Below, one piece after another: positions 26,454-36,511 of a stretch of DNA of 64,000 bases. Origin of the DNA: Hespellia stercorisuis DSM 15480. Its GTDB lineage: Bacteria > Bacillota > Clostridia > Lachnospirales > Lachnospiraceae. The notes beneath the pieces were generated by a model. The model did not search any database. It saw only the letters and a list, made by a program, of their open reading frames with translations, and was not told the origin of the DNA. The stretch spans positions 23,728 through 87,727 of the forward strand of contig NZ_FQZY01000016.1 of assembly GCF_900142165.1 (NCBI RefSeq), written 5' to 3'. The translations under genes and the position numbers were made by a program. The first letter of the stretch is position 1. Every line of letters starts with the position of its first letter.

Positions 26454-29400
26454 TGCCAAGAGACAATAGTATAAAAAAAGTATTAGTAATCGGTTCCGGC
26501 CCGATCGTGATCGGACAGGCTGCTGAGTTTGACTATGCGGGTACCCAGGCGTGCCGTTCCCTGAAGGAAGAAGGGATCGAGGTTGTGCTGCTTAATTCCA
26601 ATCCGGCGACGATCATGACGGATAAGGATATCGCGGACCGCGTATATATTGAGCCACTGACAGTGGAAGTGGTGGAACAGCTGATCAGAAAAGAACAGCC
26701 GGACAGTGTCCTGCCGACACTGGGCGGACAGGCAGCATTGAACCTTGCCATGGAGTTGGAGGAGAACGGATTCCTGAAAAATAACGATGTCCGTCTCATC
26801 GGAACAACCTCACAGACCATCAAGAAGGCGGAGGATCGTCTGGAATTTAAGACGACTATGGAAAAAATAGGAGAGCCGTGTGCTGCATCCCTCGTCGTGG
26901 AGGATGTGGATGCTGGTGTTGCTTTTGCGAAGGAAATCGGTTATCCGGTCGTGCTTCGTCCGGCCTATACACTGGGCGGAAGTGGCGGTGGAATCGCACA
27001 CAATGTGGAAGAACTGATGGAGATCCTGGAGAACGGCCTCAGACTTTCCCGTGTAGGCCAGGTTCTCGTGGAGCGCTGCATTGCAGGATGGAAAGAGATT
27101 GAGTACGAAGTGATGCGTGACAGCAACGGAAACTGCATCACGGTATGTAATATGGAAAATCTGGATCCGGTTGGCGTGCACACCGGTGACAGTATCGTGG
27201 TGGCACCGTCCCAGACTCTGGGCGACAAGGAGTATCAGATGCTTCGTACCTCCGCGCTGAACATCATCAGCGAACTGAATATCACAGGTGGATGTAACGT
27301 ACAGTACGCGCTGCACCCTACTACATTTGAATATTGTGTCATCGAGGTAAACCCGCGTGTGAGCCGTTCTTCGGCACTGGCTTCTAAGGCGACAGGTTAC
27401 CCGATCGCGAAGGTGGCTGCAAAGATCGCCCTGGGCTACACTCTGGATGAGATCAAAAATGCAATCACGCACAAGACCTATGCAAGCTTCGAGCCGATGC
27501 TGGACTACTGTGTGGTCAAAATTCCGAGACTTCCGTTTGACAAATTTATCAGCGCCAAGAGAACGCTGACAACCCAGATGAAGGCAACCGGAGAGGTTAT
27601 GAGTATCTGTGATAACTTTGAGGGGGCACTCATGAAGGCAATCCGTTCTCTGGAGCAGCATGTGGACAGCCTGATGTCTTATGATTTCACGGCTTTGGAT
27701 GCGGATCAGATCAGAGAACAGCTGCAGGTAGTCGATGACAGACGAATCTGGCTGATCGCGGAGGCGGTTCGAAAAGGAGTGCCTTATGAAGAGATTCATG
27801 AGATCACAAAGATCGACCTGTGGTTTGTGGACAAAATCGCTATTATTGTTGAGATGGAGAATGCACTGAAGCAGCAGAAACTCACGCCGGAGCTTCTGAA
27901 AGAAGCAAAACGTATGGAATTTCCGGACAACGTCATCGCACAGCTGTCCGGGAAGACAGAGCGCGAGATTCACGACCTTCGCCATGAGAACGGAATCGTT
28001 GCGGCTTACAAGATGGTAGATACGTGTGCTGCGGAGTTCGCGGCTGCGACGCCTTATTACTATTCTGTGTTTGGCAGTGAGAACGAGGTGGAGGAGACCA
28101 ACGCCAAAAAGAAAGTGCTTGTACTTGGTTCCGGCCCGATCCGAATTGGACAGGGAATCGAATTTGATTTCTGCTCTGTTCACTGTACCTGGGCATTTGC
28201 AAAAGAGGGGTATGAGACAATTATCGTCAACAACAACCCTGAGACGGTAAGTACTGACTTTGATATCGCGGATAAACTGTATTTTGAACCCCTTACTCCG
28301 GAGGATGTAGAGAGCATCGTGGATCTGGAAAAACCGGACGGGGCTGTGGTACAGTTTGGCGGTCAGACTGCAATCAAGCTGACAGAAGCCCTGATGAAGA
28401 TGGGCGTACCGATCCTCGGAACCTCCGCAGAGAATGTGGATGCGGCGGAGGACCGTGAGCTGTTCGACGAGATTCTGGAGAAATGTGGAATCCCAAGACC
28501 ATCCGGCGGAACTGTCTATACAGCGGAGGAGGCAAAAGAGGTGGCATCCAGACTGGGATATCCGGTTCTGGTACGTCCTTCCTATGTACTTGGCGGACAG
28601 GGCATGCAGATTGCGATCAACGATCATGACATCGATGAATTTATCGGAATCATCAACCGGATCGCGCAGGATCACCCGATTCTTGTCGATAAGTATCTTG
28701 TGGGAAAAGAGATCGAGGTGGATGCGGTCTGCGACGGCGAGGACATTCTGATTCCGGGAATCATGGAGCATATTGAACGTGCGGGAATCCACTCCGGAGA
28801 CAGTATCTCCGTATATCCGGCACAGAGCCTGACAGAGGCGACAAAACTTAAGATTGAAGATTATACAAAGAAACTGGCTCAGTCTCTTCATGTAATTGGA
28901 CTGATCAACATTCAGTTTATCGTCTGCGGTGAGGATGTGTACGTGATCGAGGTAAATCCTCGCTCCAGCCGTACGGTTCCTTACATCAGCAAGGTGACCG
29001 GCATTCCGATCGTACCGCTGGCGACCAAGGTCATCATCGGCGCGAAGATAAAGGAGCTGGGCTACACACCGGGACTGCAGAAAGAGGCAGATTACATCGC
29101 CATCAAGATGCCGGTATTCTCCTTTGAGAAGATCCGCGGGGCTGACATCAGCCTTGGACCGGAGATGAAGTCCACAGGAGAATGCCTTGGTATCGCGAAG
29201 ACATTTAACGAGGCACTCTACAAAGCCTTCCTCGGAGCCGGAATCAACCTTCCGAAGTACAAGAACATGATCATGACCGTGCGCGATGAAGACAAAGAGG
29301 AAGCCATCGAGATCGGACGTCGCTTTGAGAAGATCGGCTACCGGATCTTTGCTACAAGGGGAACCGCCGAGGCTCTGAACGGGGCAGGCGTGAAAGCGAT

Positions 29401-29653
29401 TCCGGTGAAGAAGATTGAACAGGAATCACCAAACCTTCTGGATCTGATTCTGGGACACGAAATCGATCTTGTCATCGATACGCCTCCGCAGGGTGCAGAC
29501 CGTGCGAAAGACGGATTTGTCATCCGCAGAAATGCCATCGAGACCGGTGTCAATGTTCTGACGGCGATGGACACGGCGAGAGCACTGGCAACCAGCCTGG
29601 AGAATACGGATATCACCCAGCTGACGCTGATCGACATTGCAAAAGTACAGTAA
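26453..29653 (+). CDS. carB: Carbamoyl-phosphate synthase large subunit
   Basis: Makes carbamoyl phosphate from bicarbonate, ammonia and two ATP for pyrimidine and arginine synthesis. The 1066-aa length is standard. Two homologous halves are visible: each begins KVLVIGSGPIVIGQ / KVLVLGSGPIRIGQ and contains an ATP-grasp domain (YPVVLRPAYTLGGSGGG; YPVLVRPSYVLGGQGM) and EVNPR motif. A C-terminal MGS-like allosteric domain starts near residue 935. Translationally coupled to carA. Confidence 0.97.
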   Translation: MPRDNSIKKVLVIGSGPIVIGQAAEFDYAGTQACRSLKEEGIEVVLLNSNPATIMTDKDIADRVYIEPLTVEVVEQLIRKEQPDSVLPTLGGQAALNLAMELEENGFLKNNDVRLIGTTSQTIKKAEDRLEFKTTMEKIGEPCAASLVVEDVDAGVAFAKEIGYPVVLRPAYTLGGSGGGIAHNVEELMEILENGLRLSRVGQVLVERCIAGWKEIEYEVMRDSNGNCITVCNMENLDPVGVHTGDSIVVAPSQTLGDKEYQMLRTSALNIISELNITGGCNVQYALHPTTFEYCVIEVNPRVSRSSALASKATGYPIAKVAAKIALGYTLDEIKNAITHKTYASFEPMLDYCVVKIPRLPFDKFISAKRTLTTQMKATGEVMSICDNFEGALMKAIRSLEQHVDSLMSYDFTALDADQIREQLQVVDDRRIWLIAEAVRKGVPYEEIHEITKIDLWFVDKIAIIVEMENALKQQKLTPELLKEAKRMEFPDNVIAQLSGKTEREIHDLRHENGIVAAYKMVDTCAAEFAAATPYYYSVFGSENEVEETNAKKKVLVLGSGPIRIGQGIEFDFCSVHCTWAFAKEGYETIIVNNNPETVSTDFDIADKLYFEPLTPEDVESIVDLEKPDGAVVQFGGQTAIKLTEALMKMGVPILGTSAENVDAAEDRELFDEILEKCGIPRPSGGTVYTAEEAKEVASRLGYPVLVRPSYVLGGQGMQIAINDHDIDEFIGIINRIAQDHPILVDKYLVGKEIEVDAVCDGEDILIPGIMEHIERAGIHSGDSISVYPAQSLTEATKLKIEDYTKKLAQSLHVIGLINIQFIVCGEDVYVIEVNPRSSRTVPYISKVTGIPIVPLATKVIIGAKIKELGYTPGLQKEADYIAIKMPVFSFEKIRGADISLGPEMKSTGECLGIAKTFNEALYKAFLGAGINLPKYKNMIMTVRDEDKEEAIEIGRRFEKIGYRIFATRGTAEALNGAGVKAIPVKKIEQESPNLLDLILGHEIDLVIDTPPQGADRAKDGFVIRRNAIETGVNVLTAMDTARALATSLENTDITQLTLIDIAKVQ

Positions 29654-29733
29654 TGGAGCAGGAAATCTGTTTTTAGGGCTCTGATATTGAAAAAATAATA
29701 AAAAGAAGTCTGATCAAAGATGCAGATAAGAAA

Positions 29734-29772
29734 GCCGCCCGCCAATATGTAAAAAACATATTGGCGGGCGGC
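29734..29772. terminator. Strong 17-bp stem between convergent carB and aminotransferase
   Basis: GCCGCCCGCCAATATGT (29734-29750) pairs perfectly with ACATATTGGCGGGCGGC (29756-29772) around an A5 loop. T-rich sequence follows weakly on the minus strand, so it may stop both converging transcripts. Confidence 0.65.
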
Positions 29773-29860
29773 TTGTCAGTGTGAGAAGTGCAATTATGCT
29801 ATGGAATAAGGACTGCAAGCTGTTGGACTGTGCTAGAATAATGAATCCGGCCGGACTGCG

Positions 29861-30952
29861 TTAAAATAATTCCTGCAGGGCGGCAAGAAGCCGGTCATTA
29901 TCCTCCGGATTCAGAATACAGAATCGGACATATTCGCCGTTTAATGCCTCGAAAGAAGAGCAGTCCCGAATCATGAGCCCCTTTTTGATGCAGTGTTCGA
30001 ACACCGCAGATGCTGTGAGTCCTTTTTTTGTGATCTGAATCAGGATGAAATTGGCAGCTGCGTCATATGCCCGGACACCCTGAAAGCTGCGAAGCTTCTG
30101 GAGGAGCCGCTCCCGCTCGGACAAAATCAGCCGGCGTGTTCTGGCGATGTATTCCTGATCTTTGAGCATCTGTTCTCCGGCAAAGGCGCCAAGGCTGTTT
30201 AGAGACCATGGATTCTGGTGCTCCTTCAGGCGGGATAAAAAGGTCTGGTTGCTTGTCGCACCGTAGCCCAACCGCAGTCCCGGAGCCGCAAAAAACTTGG
30301 AGATCCCGCGCAGAATCATCAGATTGTCGTAGTCTGCCACCAGCGACATCGCTGTGATGGCAGAGACGTCTGGGGCAAATTCGGCATAGGTCTCGTCGAT
30401 CATTACAAAGATCTTCTTCTGCCTGCAGTGTTCCAGGATGGCCCGGATCTGATCCTGGGTGACGGCCGATGATGTCGGATTGTTGGGGTTGCAGAGAATG
30501 AGCAGGTCGATGTTGGCTGTGAGATGACTGCACAGGTCATCGAGATCCAGAGAGAAATCGTGTTCTGCGCGAAGCAGATAGTAGTCCTGAACACCACCAA
30601 CAAAGTCGAGCTCTCTGGAGTACTCAGAATAGGTAGGACCGACGATCAGGGCGTGCTTCGGCGCACGCTGCTCTATGAGCAGAGCAATCAGCTCGGTGGA
30701 GCCGTTTCCCACGATGACATGGGATGGGGAGATGGAACAATAGTCGCCGATACACTTCCGAAGAGAAGTGTATTCGCGATCAGGGTAAGTGCTGATCAGA
30801 TCGAGATTGTCAGCAAGTGCGGTCCGGACAGCGTCAGACAATCCCAGTGGATTGACGTTGGAGCCGAAATTGCGGATAGAAGCCTGGGGAATATGGTAAT
30901 AGGCAGAGACGGCCTCCAGGTCGCTGCCATGAAAAGCTGGTTTTGTATTCAT
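29861..30952 (-). CDS. PLP-dependent aminotransferase, CobD/HisC-like
   Basis: 363-aa fold-type I PLP enzyme. FGSNVNPLGLS near residue 28 resembles threonine-phosphate decarboxylase (CobD), and the family motifs CNPNNPT (near 153), DETYAEF (near 186) and the PLP-Lys segment RGISKFFAAPGLRLGYG (near 215) are intact. No cobalamin or histidine genes are nearby, so CobD, HisC or another amino-acid aminotransferase cannot be told apart. AAAGGAG precedes the ATG on the minus strand. Confidence 0.82.
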   Translation of the reverse strand: MNTKPAFHGSDLEAVSAYYHIPQASIRNFGSNVNPLGLSDAVRTALADNLDLISTYPDREYTSLRKCIGDYCSISPSHVIVGNGSTELIALLIEQRAPKHALIVGPTYSEYSRELDFVGGVQDYYLLRAEHDFSLDLDDLCSHLTANIDLLILCNPNNPTSSAVTQDQIRAILEHCRQKKIFVMIDETYAEFAPDVSAITAMSLVADYDNLMILRGISKFFAAPGLRLGYGATSNQTFLSRLKEHQNPWSLNSLGAFAGEQMLKDQEYIARTRRLILSERERLLQKLRSFQGVRAYDAAANFILIQITKKGLTASAVFEHCIKKGLMIRDCSSFEALNGEYVRFCILNPEDNDRLLAALQELF

Positions 30953-30988
30953 GTATACAATCTCCTTTGAAATTCTTTTATATCAGCA

Positions 30989-31018
30989 TTGCATGTCACA
31001 CTGAATTGATGCTATAAT
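30989..31018 (+). promoter_or_regulatory. Promoter of the Ig/Hsp70-like/TPR gene trio
   Basis: TTGCAT (30989-30994) and TATAAT (31013-31018) with an 18-base spacer, about 60 bases before the first gene. Confidence 0.6.
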
Positions 31019-31078
31019 CTATTATAGTATGTTTATGGAAAAATGCAATGTGACAAATAATTAAGTAGGTGACGGATA

Positions 31079-34000
31079 TTGAAGAATAAGATAAAACGTT
31101 TTTCAAAAGGAGATTTTCAAATTCAAAAACCGGATGTAATATTTCCGGAGACGAGACTGATCCTTCGTGTCGGTGAAGGCGAAATGTATAAAGGGAGCTT
31201 CTCGCTGCAGAATCAGCTGGACGGGGACATCAGGGGACTGGTGTATCCTTCCTCTTATCGTGTGCAGTGCGAGGAGCAGGGATTCGAAGGAAATCCGGTA
31301 AATATCTATTTTACATATGACGGAACCGGTTTGCTGCCGGGACATGTGGAACACGGAACATTTACCATTGTATGTAACGGCGGAGAGTATGAGGTCGCAT
31401 TTACCGCGATCATAGAGAAACCTTTCGTTATGACCGCTTACGGCAAGGTGCAGAGTCTGGATGATTTCAAAAAATTGTCTTACCGCGATTTTGCGGAGGC
31501 TGAGAAGCTGTTCCGAAGCCGGGATTTTTATGAGATTTTAAAATACGAGGATAAGAGGATCAAAGCGCTTTACGACAACATGCGCAAATGGGAGCTTGAC
31601 CAGCAGGCGCTGGAGGAATTTCTGGTGGGCTGCAAACAGAAGGAAAAGATATTCCTGATGATGGAAGAAGTCAGCAGGGCTTTTTCGGATGTGACGGAAA
31701 CCAGAAAAGAGATGCTGACGATCACAAAGAACACGTGGGGCTATCTGGAGATTGACGTTCGTACGGAAGGCGATTTCCTCATGGTGGAGCATACCAAGAT
31801 CACGACAGATGAATTTATCGGCAGTTCCTACAGACTGGAATACTTTATCCGGAATGTGGCGCTTCACAAGGGCAACAATTTCGGTCAGATCATTCTGGAG
31901 ACACCGTATGAGACTTTGACTTACGAGGTGGTTGTGGCGAAAGACGTGGTCGAGGATGATGAATATCAGCTTGCGGATATTGAGTATGCCCATCTCCTCA
32001 AGAGTTACATCTCATATGAGGCTGGAACGACGGATCTGAACACCTGGGTGGACGATGCGTTGGAGAGGATTGGAAAAATCCGGGAACTTGACAAGACAAA
32101 CGAGATGTATTTGCTGGTACAGGCCCATATTTTCCTGCTTGGAAACCGCAGGGACGAGGCGAAGCGGGTGCTGGAATCCTACAACTACAACCGGTTTGCA
32201 ATCGGAAAAAATATTGAGATCAGCTCCTATTATCTGTACCTGACCACGCTGCTCAGCAACGACAATGTGGGGCAGCGTAAGGTTGCCGAGGAATTGTCCA
32301 AGATTTACCTGAAGAATCCGGACAGCTGGAAGGTTCTGTGTATGCTGGTCAATGTGGATCAGCAGTATAAGATTTACAGCGAGCGGCTCCGCGTTCTGGA
32401 ACAACAGTTTTTCGAGGGGGCGCACAGCATTCTGTTCTATATGGAGGCGTATAAGATCTACCGCGAAAAGAGCACGACATTGAAGCGTCTGGGGACGTTC
32501 GAGATCCATGTGCTTTTGTTTGCGACGAAATACAAACTGTTGACGAAGGAACTGGCTTTGTACACGGCCAATCTGGCAAGCCAGCAGAAGCAGTTCGACA
32601 AGCATCTATACGGCGTACTGGTCGGAGCGTATAAGATGTACGAGGATTCCATGATCCTGACGGCAATCTGTACACTGTTGATCAAGGGCAGTTGTACGGA
32701 CAACGTGTATTTTATGTGGTACGAGAAGGCGGTGGAATCGGAACTGAAGATTGCACAGCTCTATGAGTATTATATGGCATCCATCAAAGTGGAGCACTTT
32801 TCCAAGCCGCTCCCGAGATCGGTCTATCTGTATTTTATGCATGGCAATGCACTGAATTTTGAGAAATGTGCACTCCTGTTCTCGAACCTGATCACCTATG
32901 TGGATGACAGCAGTGAGATTTTTGCACATTACAGGGAGTCCATGGAAGAGTTTGCGTTGAAGCAGCTTGAGAAGCGCCGTGTGAACGAGAGACTTCGGAT
33001 TATTTACAAGCGTTTTCTGGTGGAGGATCTTATGGATCCAGAGCGGATCAAGGCTTTGTACGATATCTGCCATGCGTATGAGATTACGACAAAGGTACCG
33101 AATATACAATATCTGCAGGTGATCAGTGACGATGGAACCATTACACAGAAGGTTCCGTATACGGAGAATGGGGCACGTGTGTTCCTGTATTCTAAGACGG
33201 ACCGGATCGTATGGGAGGGAAAAGAAGGACGTCATTACACGGACTCCGTTCCGTATGAAAGCAAACGATTATTCTACGAACTGCGCTACATGGATATGTG
33301 TAAGCGCTATATGAATACGAATTCCCAGGGCGGAAGAGAGAACATTAAGGAAGAACTGACGCTGGAGACGGTGAAGGAGCAGAACATCGAGAACTTCGGG
33401 GAGGATGAGCTTCTGGCGCTGTGCAGCAAGGTGATCAGGGAGACCAACTATTCGAGTGACGATTTCCTGACGTATGTGTGTTTTGAACTGTTTAAGAAAA
33501 AGCAGTATGACCGGGTCACGCTGACGTATCTGACGAATTTCTTCTGTGGAACGACCTCGGAGATGAAGCAGCTCTGGGGGGAGGCGAAGGAATATGAGAT
33601 CCACACGCATCCGCTGTCTGAGAGAATCATCACGCAGATGCTTTTCTCGGAGGAGATGTTCGGCGAGGAGGCTATTTTTGAGGAATACTATGCAGAGGGG
33701 GCTTATTTCCGCCTGCAGCAGGCTTATCTGAACTACGCCTCGAAGGAGTATGTGGTAGAGAGCAGAAAGATTCACCGCAATGTGATTGACATTATCTGCA
33801 AGGAATTTGAGAAGGGTGAGCAGATTCTTGACATCTGCAAGATTGCGGTATTGAAATATTACTCGACGAGAGAATTTAGCGGTTCCTTACGCAAGACGCT
33901 GAAAGCCTTTATGCAGGATCTTTGTACAAGGCAGATCTATTTCCCGTTCTTCATGGAATATGAGGAGAACTGGCTGATCGAATTTCAACTGTGGGACAAG

Positions 34001-34366
34001 ACACTGATTGAATACAGAGGGCAGCGCGGGAGCCGTGTGATGCTCTACTACCAGATTCAGAATGGAAATACAGAGGGAGGCACGTATCAGATGGAGAGCC
34101 TTGTACCGATGTATGACAATATTTATGTGAAAAAATTTGTACTCTATGCGAGAGAACGGATCAGATACTATTTCAAGGAAACAGTGGACGGCAACTCCTA
34201 CCGGAGCGATAAGCAGGTATATGAGAAGCGTCCGATGCGAGGGGAAAAAGGCCGCTATGGCAAGCTGAACCGGATGATTCTTGCGAAGGAGGACACAAAG
34301 GCGAAGCGCATGGAGGCCTATGCGAAGGAAGAGGCGCTGGCAGCTTATATGTTTGAGCAGTACTAG
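31079..34366 (+). CDS. Large DUF5717-like protein with N-terminal Ig-like domain and helical repeats
   Basis: 1095 aa, no signal peptide or membrane segment. Residues 25-125 are strand-rich (VGEGEMYKGSFSLQNQLDG through GGEYEVAFTAIIEK) and look like an Ig-type sandwich; similar strands recur near 225-300. Residues 330-1000 are mostly alpha-helical with TPR-like pairs (LVQAHIFLLGNRRDEAKRVL). The start is TTG at 31079 with an AGGTGA ribosome site; no nearer ATG is suitable. I recall large proteins of this type in Lachnospiraceae as DUF5717; function unknown. The AGGAGG before the next gene overlaps its stop, and the next two genes overlap or abut, so the three products probably act together. Confidence 0.72.
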   Translation: MKNKIKRFSKGDFQIQKPDVIFPETRLILRVGEGEMYKGSFSLQNQLDGDIRGLVYPSSYRVQCEEQGFEGNPVNIYFTYDGTGLLPGHVEHGTFTIVCNGGEYEVAFTAIIEKPFVMTAYGKVQSLDDFKKLSYRDFAEAEKLFRSRDFYEILKYEDKRIKALYDNMRKWELDQQALEEFLVGCKQKEKIFLMMEEVSRAFSDVTETRKEMLTITKNTWGYLEIDVRTEGDFLMVEHTKITTDEFIGSSYRLEYFIRNVALHKGNNFGQIILETPYETLTYEVVVAKDVVEDDEYQLADIEYAHLLKSYISYEAGTTDLNTWVDDALERIGKIRELDKTNEMYLLVQAHIFLLGNRRDEAKRVLESYNYNRFAIGKNIEISSYYLYLTTLLSNDNVGQRKVAEELSKIYLKNPDSWKVLCMLVNVDQQYKIYSERLRVLEQQFFEGAHSILFYMEAYKIYREKSTTLKRLGTFEIHVLLFATKYKLLTKELALYTANLASQQKQFDKHLYGVLVGAYKMYEDSMILTAICTLLIKGSCTDNVYFMWYEKAVESELKIAQLYEYYMASIKVEHFSKPLPRSVYLYFMHGNALNFEKCALLFSNLITYVDDSSEIFAHYRESMEEFALKQLEKRRVNERLRIIYKRFLVEDLMDPERIKALYDICHAYEITTKVPNIQYLQVISDDGTITQKVPYTENGARVFLYSKTDRIVWEGKEGRHYTDSVPYESKRLFYELRYMDMCKRYMNTNSQGGRENIKEELTLETVKEQNIENFGEDELLALCSKVIRETNYSSDDFLTYVCFELFKKKQYDRVTLTYLTNFFCGTTSEMKQLWGEAKEYEIHTHPLSERIITQMLFSEEMFGEEAIFEEYYAEGAYFRLQQAYLNYASKEYVVESRKIHRNVIDIICKEFEKGEQILDICKIAVLKYYSTREFSGSLRKTLKAFMQDLCTRQIYFPFFMEYEENWLIEFQLWDKTLIEYRGQRGSRVMLYYQIQNGNTEGGTYQMESLVPMYDNIYVKKFVLYARERIRYYFKETVDGNSYRSDKQVYEKRPMRGEKGRYGKLNRMILAKEDTKAKRMEAYAKEEALAAYMFEQY

Positions 34367-34378
34367 GAGGTGAACAAC

Positions 34379-35665
34379 TTGGGACAAGGCAATATAGTTG
34401 GATATGATATCAATGAAAAGAATTGCCAGATCAGTTATTATAATGACCAGCAGATGGAACCGGAGACACTGGAAGTGGACGAGGACAATTTTCAAATACC
34501 TCTGATCATAGGAAAACTGAGGGATACATGGGCGTACGGCAAAGAGGCAAAACGTCTGGTGACGATTAAAGAGGGCTTTACAGCCTCGAAGCTGTATACC
34601 AAGAGTATCGCAGGCGAGAAAGTGGAGCTGGGGGAAGAGATTTACGATGCATCAGAGCTTCTCTACAAATTTATCGAGCTGTCGCTGCAGTCGTTAAAAA
34701 GAATCGATGGAATCGTGTTCAGCGTTCCAAGTCTGGACGAGGAAATCGCAAAATTACTCCGCGAGATCGGAGAAAAACTTGGGATAGACAAGACGCGTAT
34801 TTTCATACAGGACTATAAAGAAAGCTTCTGCAATTATCTGTTTTATCAGCCGAAGGAGTTATGGCAGTACGATGCGGCATTGTTTTACTGCGACAGAAAT
34901 GAAGTACGGGCCTATATGCTGAGGCGTCTGAAGCCGGAGTTCGGCATGGGAAAATCTACGTTTGTGACGGTGGATGAGGTGGCCAGTGCACACATGAAGG
35001 AGCTGGCTGCAGTTTACCCGGTGCTGAATGAGGACAAGGCGCAGGATGCCGATATGCGATTTAAAAATTTTGTGGTAAGCGTGTTCGACAAACGAATCGT
35101 GTCCTCTGTGTTTCTGACAGGGGAAGGATTTGAGAACAACTGGTACCCGGAATCACTGCGGGTGCTCTGCAACGGGCGCCGGGCATTTATCGGGAACAAT
35201 CTGTACAGCAAGGGAGCCTGTTATACGGCGTACCGCAATTCCTTTCTTACGGCGGAGGCACCGATCTATCTGGACAACAGCAAGCTTACGGACCGGATCA
35301 CGGTTCCGATGCGTGTGAATGGCCAGGAAATCTGGTATCCGATCGTATCCTGGGGAGCGCACTGGTATGAGTCCGACAATAGCTGGGAGGTTCTGCTGGA
35401 GGATGCGGAGGATGTGGAATTTCATGTGGAATCACTGACGCAGGGAACCATCCAGACAGAGAGTTTTTCACTGGCGCAGCTGCCGGAGCGGAATGAATAT
35501 TCAGTTCGGCTGCGGGTTGAAACACATTTTCTGGATGAGAGGACCTGCAAGGTGACAATCCGTGATGTTGGTTTCGGGGAATTTTTCCCGGCCACGGATT
35601 TTGAAGATTCTAAGATCATTCATTTAGGAGGAAACGATGGGAAGTTTAATTCTTTGTCACAATAG
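34379..35665 (+). CDS. Hsp70/actin-fold-like protein (DUF5716-like)
   Basis: 428 aa, cytosolic. It opens GNIVGYDINEKNCQISYY, like the phosphate-1 strand of Hsp70 and FtsA. IDGIVFSVPSLDEE and RIFIQDYKESFCNYLFYQ follow the Hsp70 order. VFLTGEGFENNWYPESL with FIGNNLYSKGACYTAY resembles the adenosine-binding GG and the following helix. The phosphate-2 position (ALFYCDRNEVRAYML) lacks the usual DLGGGT, so ATP hydrolysis may be weak or lost. The last 130 residues are strand-rich like a substrate-binding domain. The frame is open from GTG 34370, but that overlaps AGGAGG; TTG at 34379 with eight-base spacing is the better start. Function unknown. Confidence 0.68.
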   Translation: MGQGNIVGYDINEKNCQISYYNDQQMEPETLEVDEDNFQIPLIIGKLRDTWAYGKEAKRLVTIKEGFTASKLYTKSIAGEKVELGEEIYDASELLYKFIELSLQSLKRIDGIVFSVPSLDEEIAKLLREIGEKLGIDKTRIFIQDYKESFCNYLFYQPKELWQYDAALFYCDRNEVRAYMLRRLKPEFGMGKSTFVTVDEVASAHMKELAAVYPVLNEDKAQDADMRFKNFVVSVFDKRIVSSVFLTGEGFENNWYPESLRVLCNGRRAFIGNNLYSKGACYTAYRNSFLTAEAPIYLDNSKLTDRITVPMRVNGQEIWYPIVSWGAHWYESDNSWEVLLEDAEDVEFHVESLTQGTIQTESFSLAQLPERNEYSVRLRVETHFLDERTCKVTIRDVGFGEFFPATDFEDSKIIHLGGNDGKFNSLSQ

Positions 35666-36404
35666 AAAAGCAGATCACGCCTATGAAATCACCCGGATTC
35701 ACCGCAAAATCTATACGATAGAAGAGTTATGCTATTATTTATGCAACAATCTGTATCTGATCGATTATACGATTATGAATGAACAATTGTGTAACTGGCT
35801 GGCGGAGGAGTTGGGGCTGGAACAGCTGGCGGAACGGCTGATTGACATTCTGGCGCGGCGTGGCTCCATCGAGAACTTCGTGCTTGCCATTCTGACGGAA
35901 TCGAGGATATATGCGGAGACGGAGATGATCCGGATCCAGAACGTACTGGAACGACTGAGAAATCAGAAGGACATAGAGCGCCAGAAGTACAAGGGGGACA
36001 ACCTGCTCGAGAGCGGAGAGATGGAAGAAGCTATTATGGTATACCGGTCCATCCTGCAGGGTGAGAGAGACGAGACCGTCGACAAGACCTTCTACGGCCG
36101 CATTTATGCGGGGATGGGCGCGGCTTACGGAAGACTGTTTCTTTATCAGGAGGCGGCCAATATGTATGACAGAGCATATCATATCTGTGAGGACGATGTG
36201 CTGCTGAAGCCATATTTATATGCATCCAGCCGGTACATGTCGATGGAGGAGTACCACATCCTGATTACGAACAACGAAAAACTGGCGGATATCAATGCAC
36301 AGATGCACATAGAGCAGAAGGAAGTGGAGCAGAATGTGCATATTGAGCCCTCCAGAGCATTGCTGGAAAAATGGAAGAAACAGTATCGGAGAAGTCATAT
36401 TTAA
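35637..36404 (+). CDS. TPR-like helical protein, third gene of the trio
   Basis: 255 aa, soluble. Residues 108-190 form two TPR-like hairpins (GDNLLESGEMEEAIMVYRSIL and the stretch around AAYGRLFLYQEAANMYDRAY). The N-terminal 100 residues are helical and unrecognised. The ATG at 35637 has the ribosome site TTTAGGAGG and overlaps the upstream gene by 29 bases, tight coupling that argues for a joint complex with the Hsp70-like protein. Confidence 0.72.
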   Translation: MGSLILCHNRKADHAYEITRIHRKIYTIEELCYYLCNNLYLIDYTIMNEQLCNWLAEELGLEQLAERLIDILARRGSIENFVLAILTESRIYAETEMIRIQNVLERLRNQKDIERQKYKGDNLLESGEMEEAIMVYRSILQGERDETVDKTFYGRIYAGMGAAYGRLFLYQEAANMYDRAYHICEDDVLLKPYLYASSRYMSMEEYHILITNNEKLADINAQMHIEQKEVEQNVHIEPSRALLEKWKKQYRRSHI

Positions 36405-36417
36405 GCCGGGTGATTCG

Positions 36418-36450
36418 TTGACATCGCAGCAAAAGTATGATACGATGTCA
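36418..36450 (+). promoter_or_regulatory. Promoter with overlapping inverted repeat, amino-acid ABC transporter
   Basis: TTGACA (36418-36423) and TACGAT (36441-36446), 17-base spacer. TGACATCG (36419-36426) and CGATGTCA (36443-36450) form a perfect inverted repeat covering both boxes, a likely repressor site. Confidence 0.65.
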
Positions 36451-36511
36451 AGGCAGTTTAGCGTGGTAGAGTAATCCATCGCTAAAAGAATGAAGCGGAG
36501 GGCTATTATTT

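Noticed and set aside
26810..28891. 693-aa minus-strand ORF opposite carB
   Set aside because: It is the antisense shadow of a canonical carB; the translated sequence is Cys/His/Arg-rich with no domain and no ribosome site.
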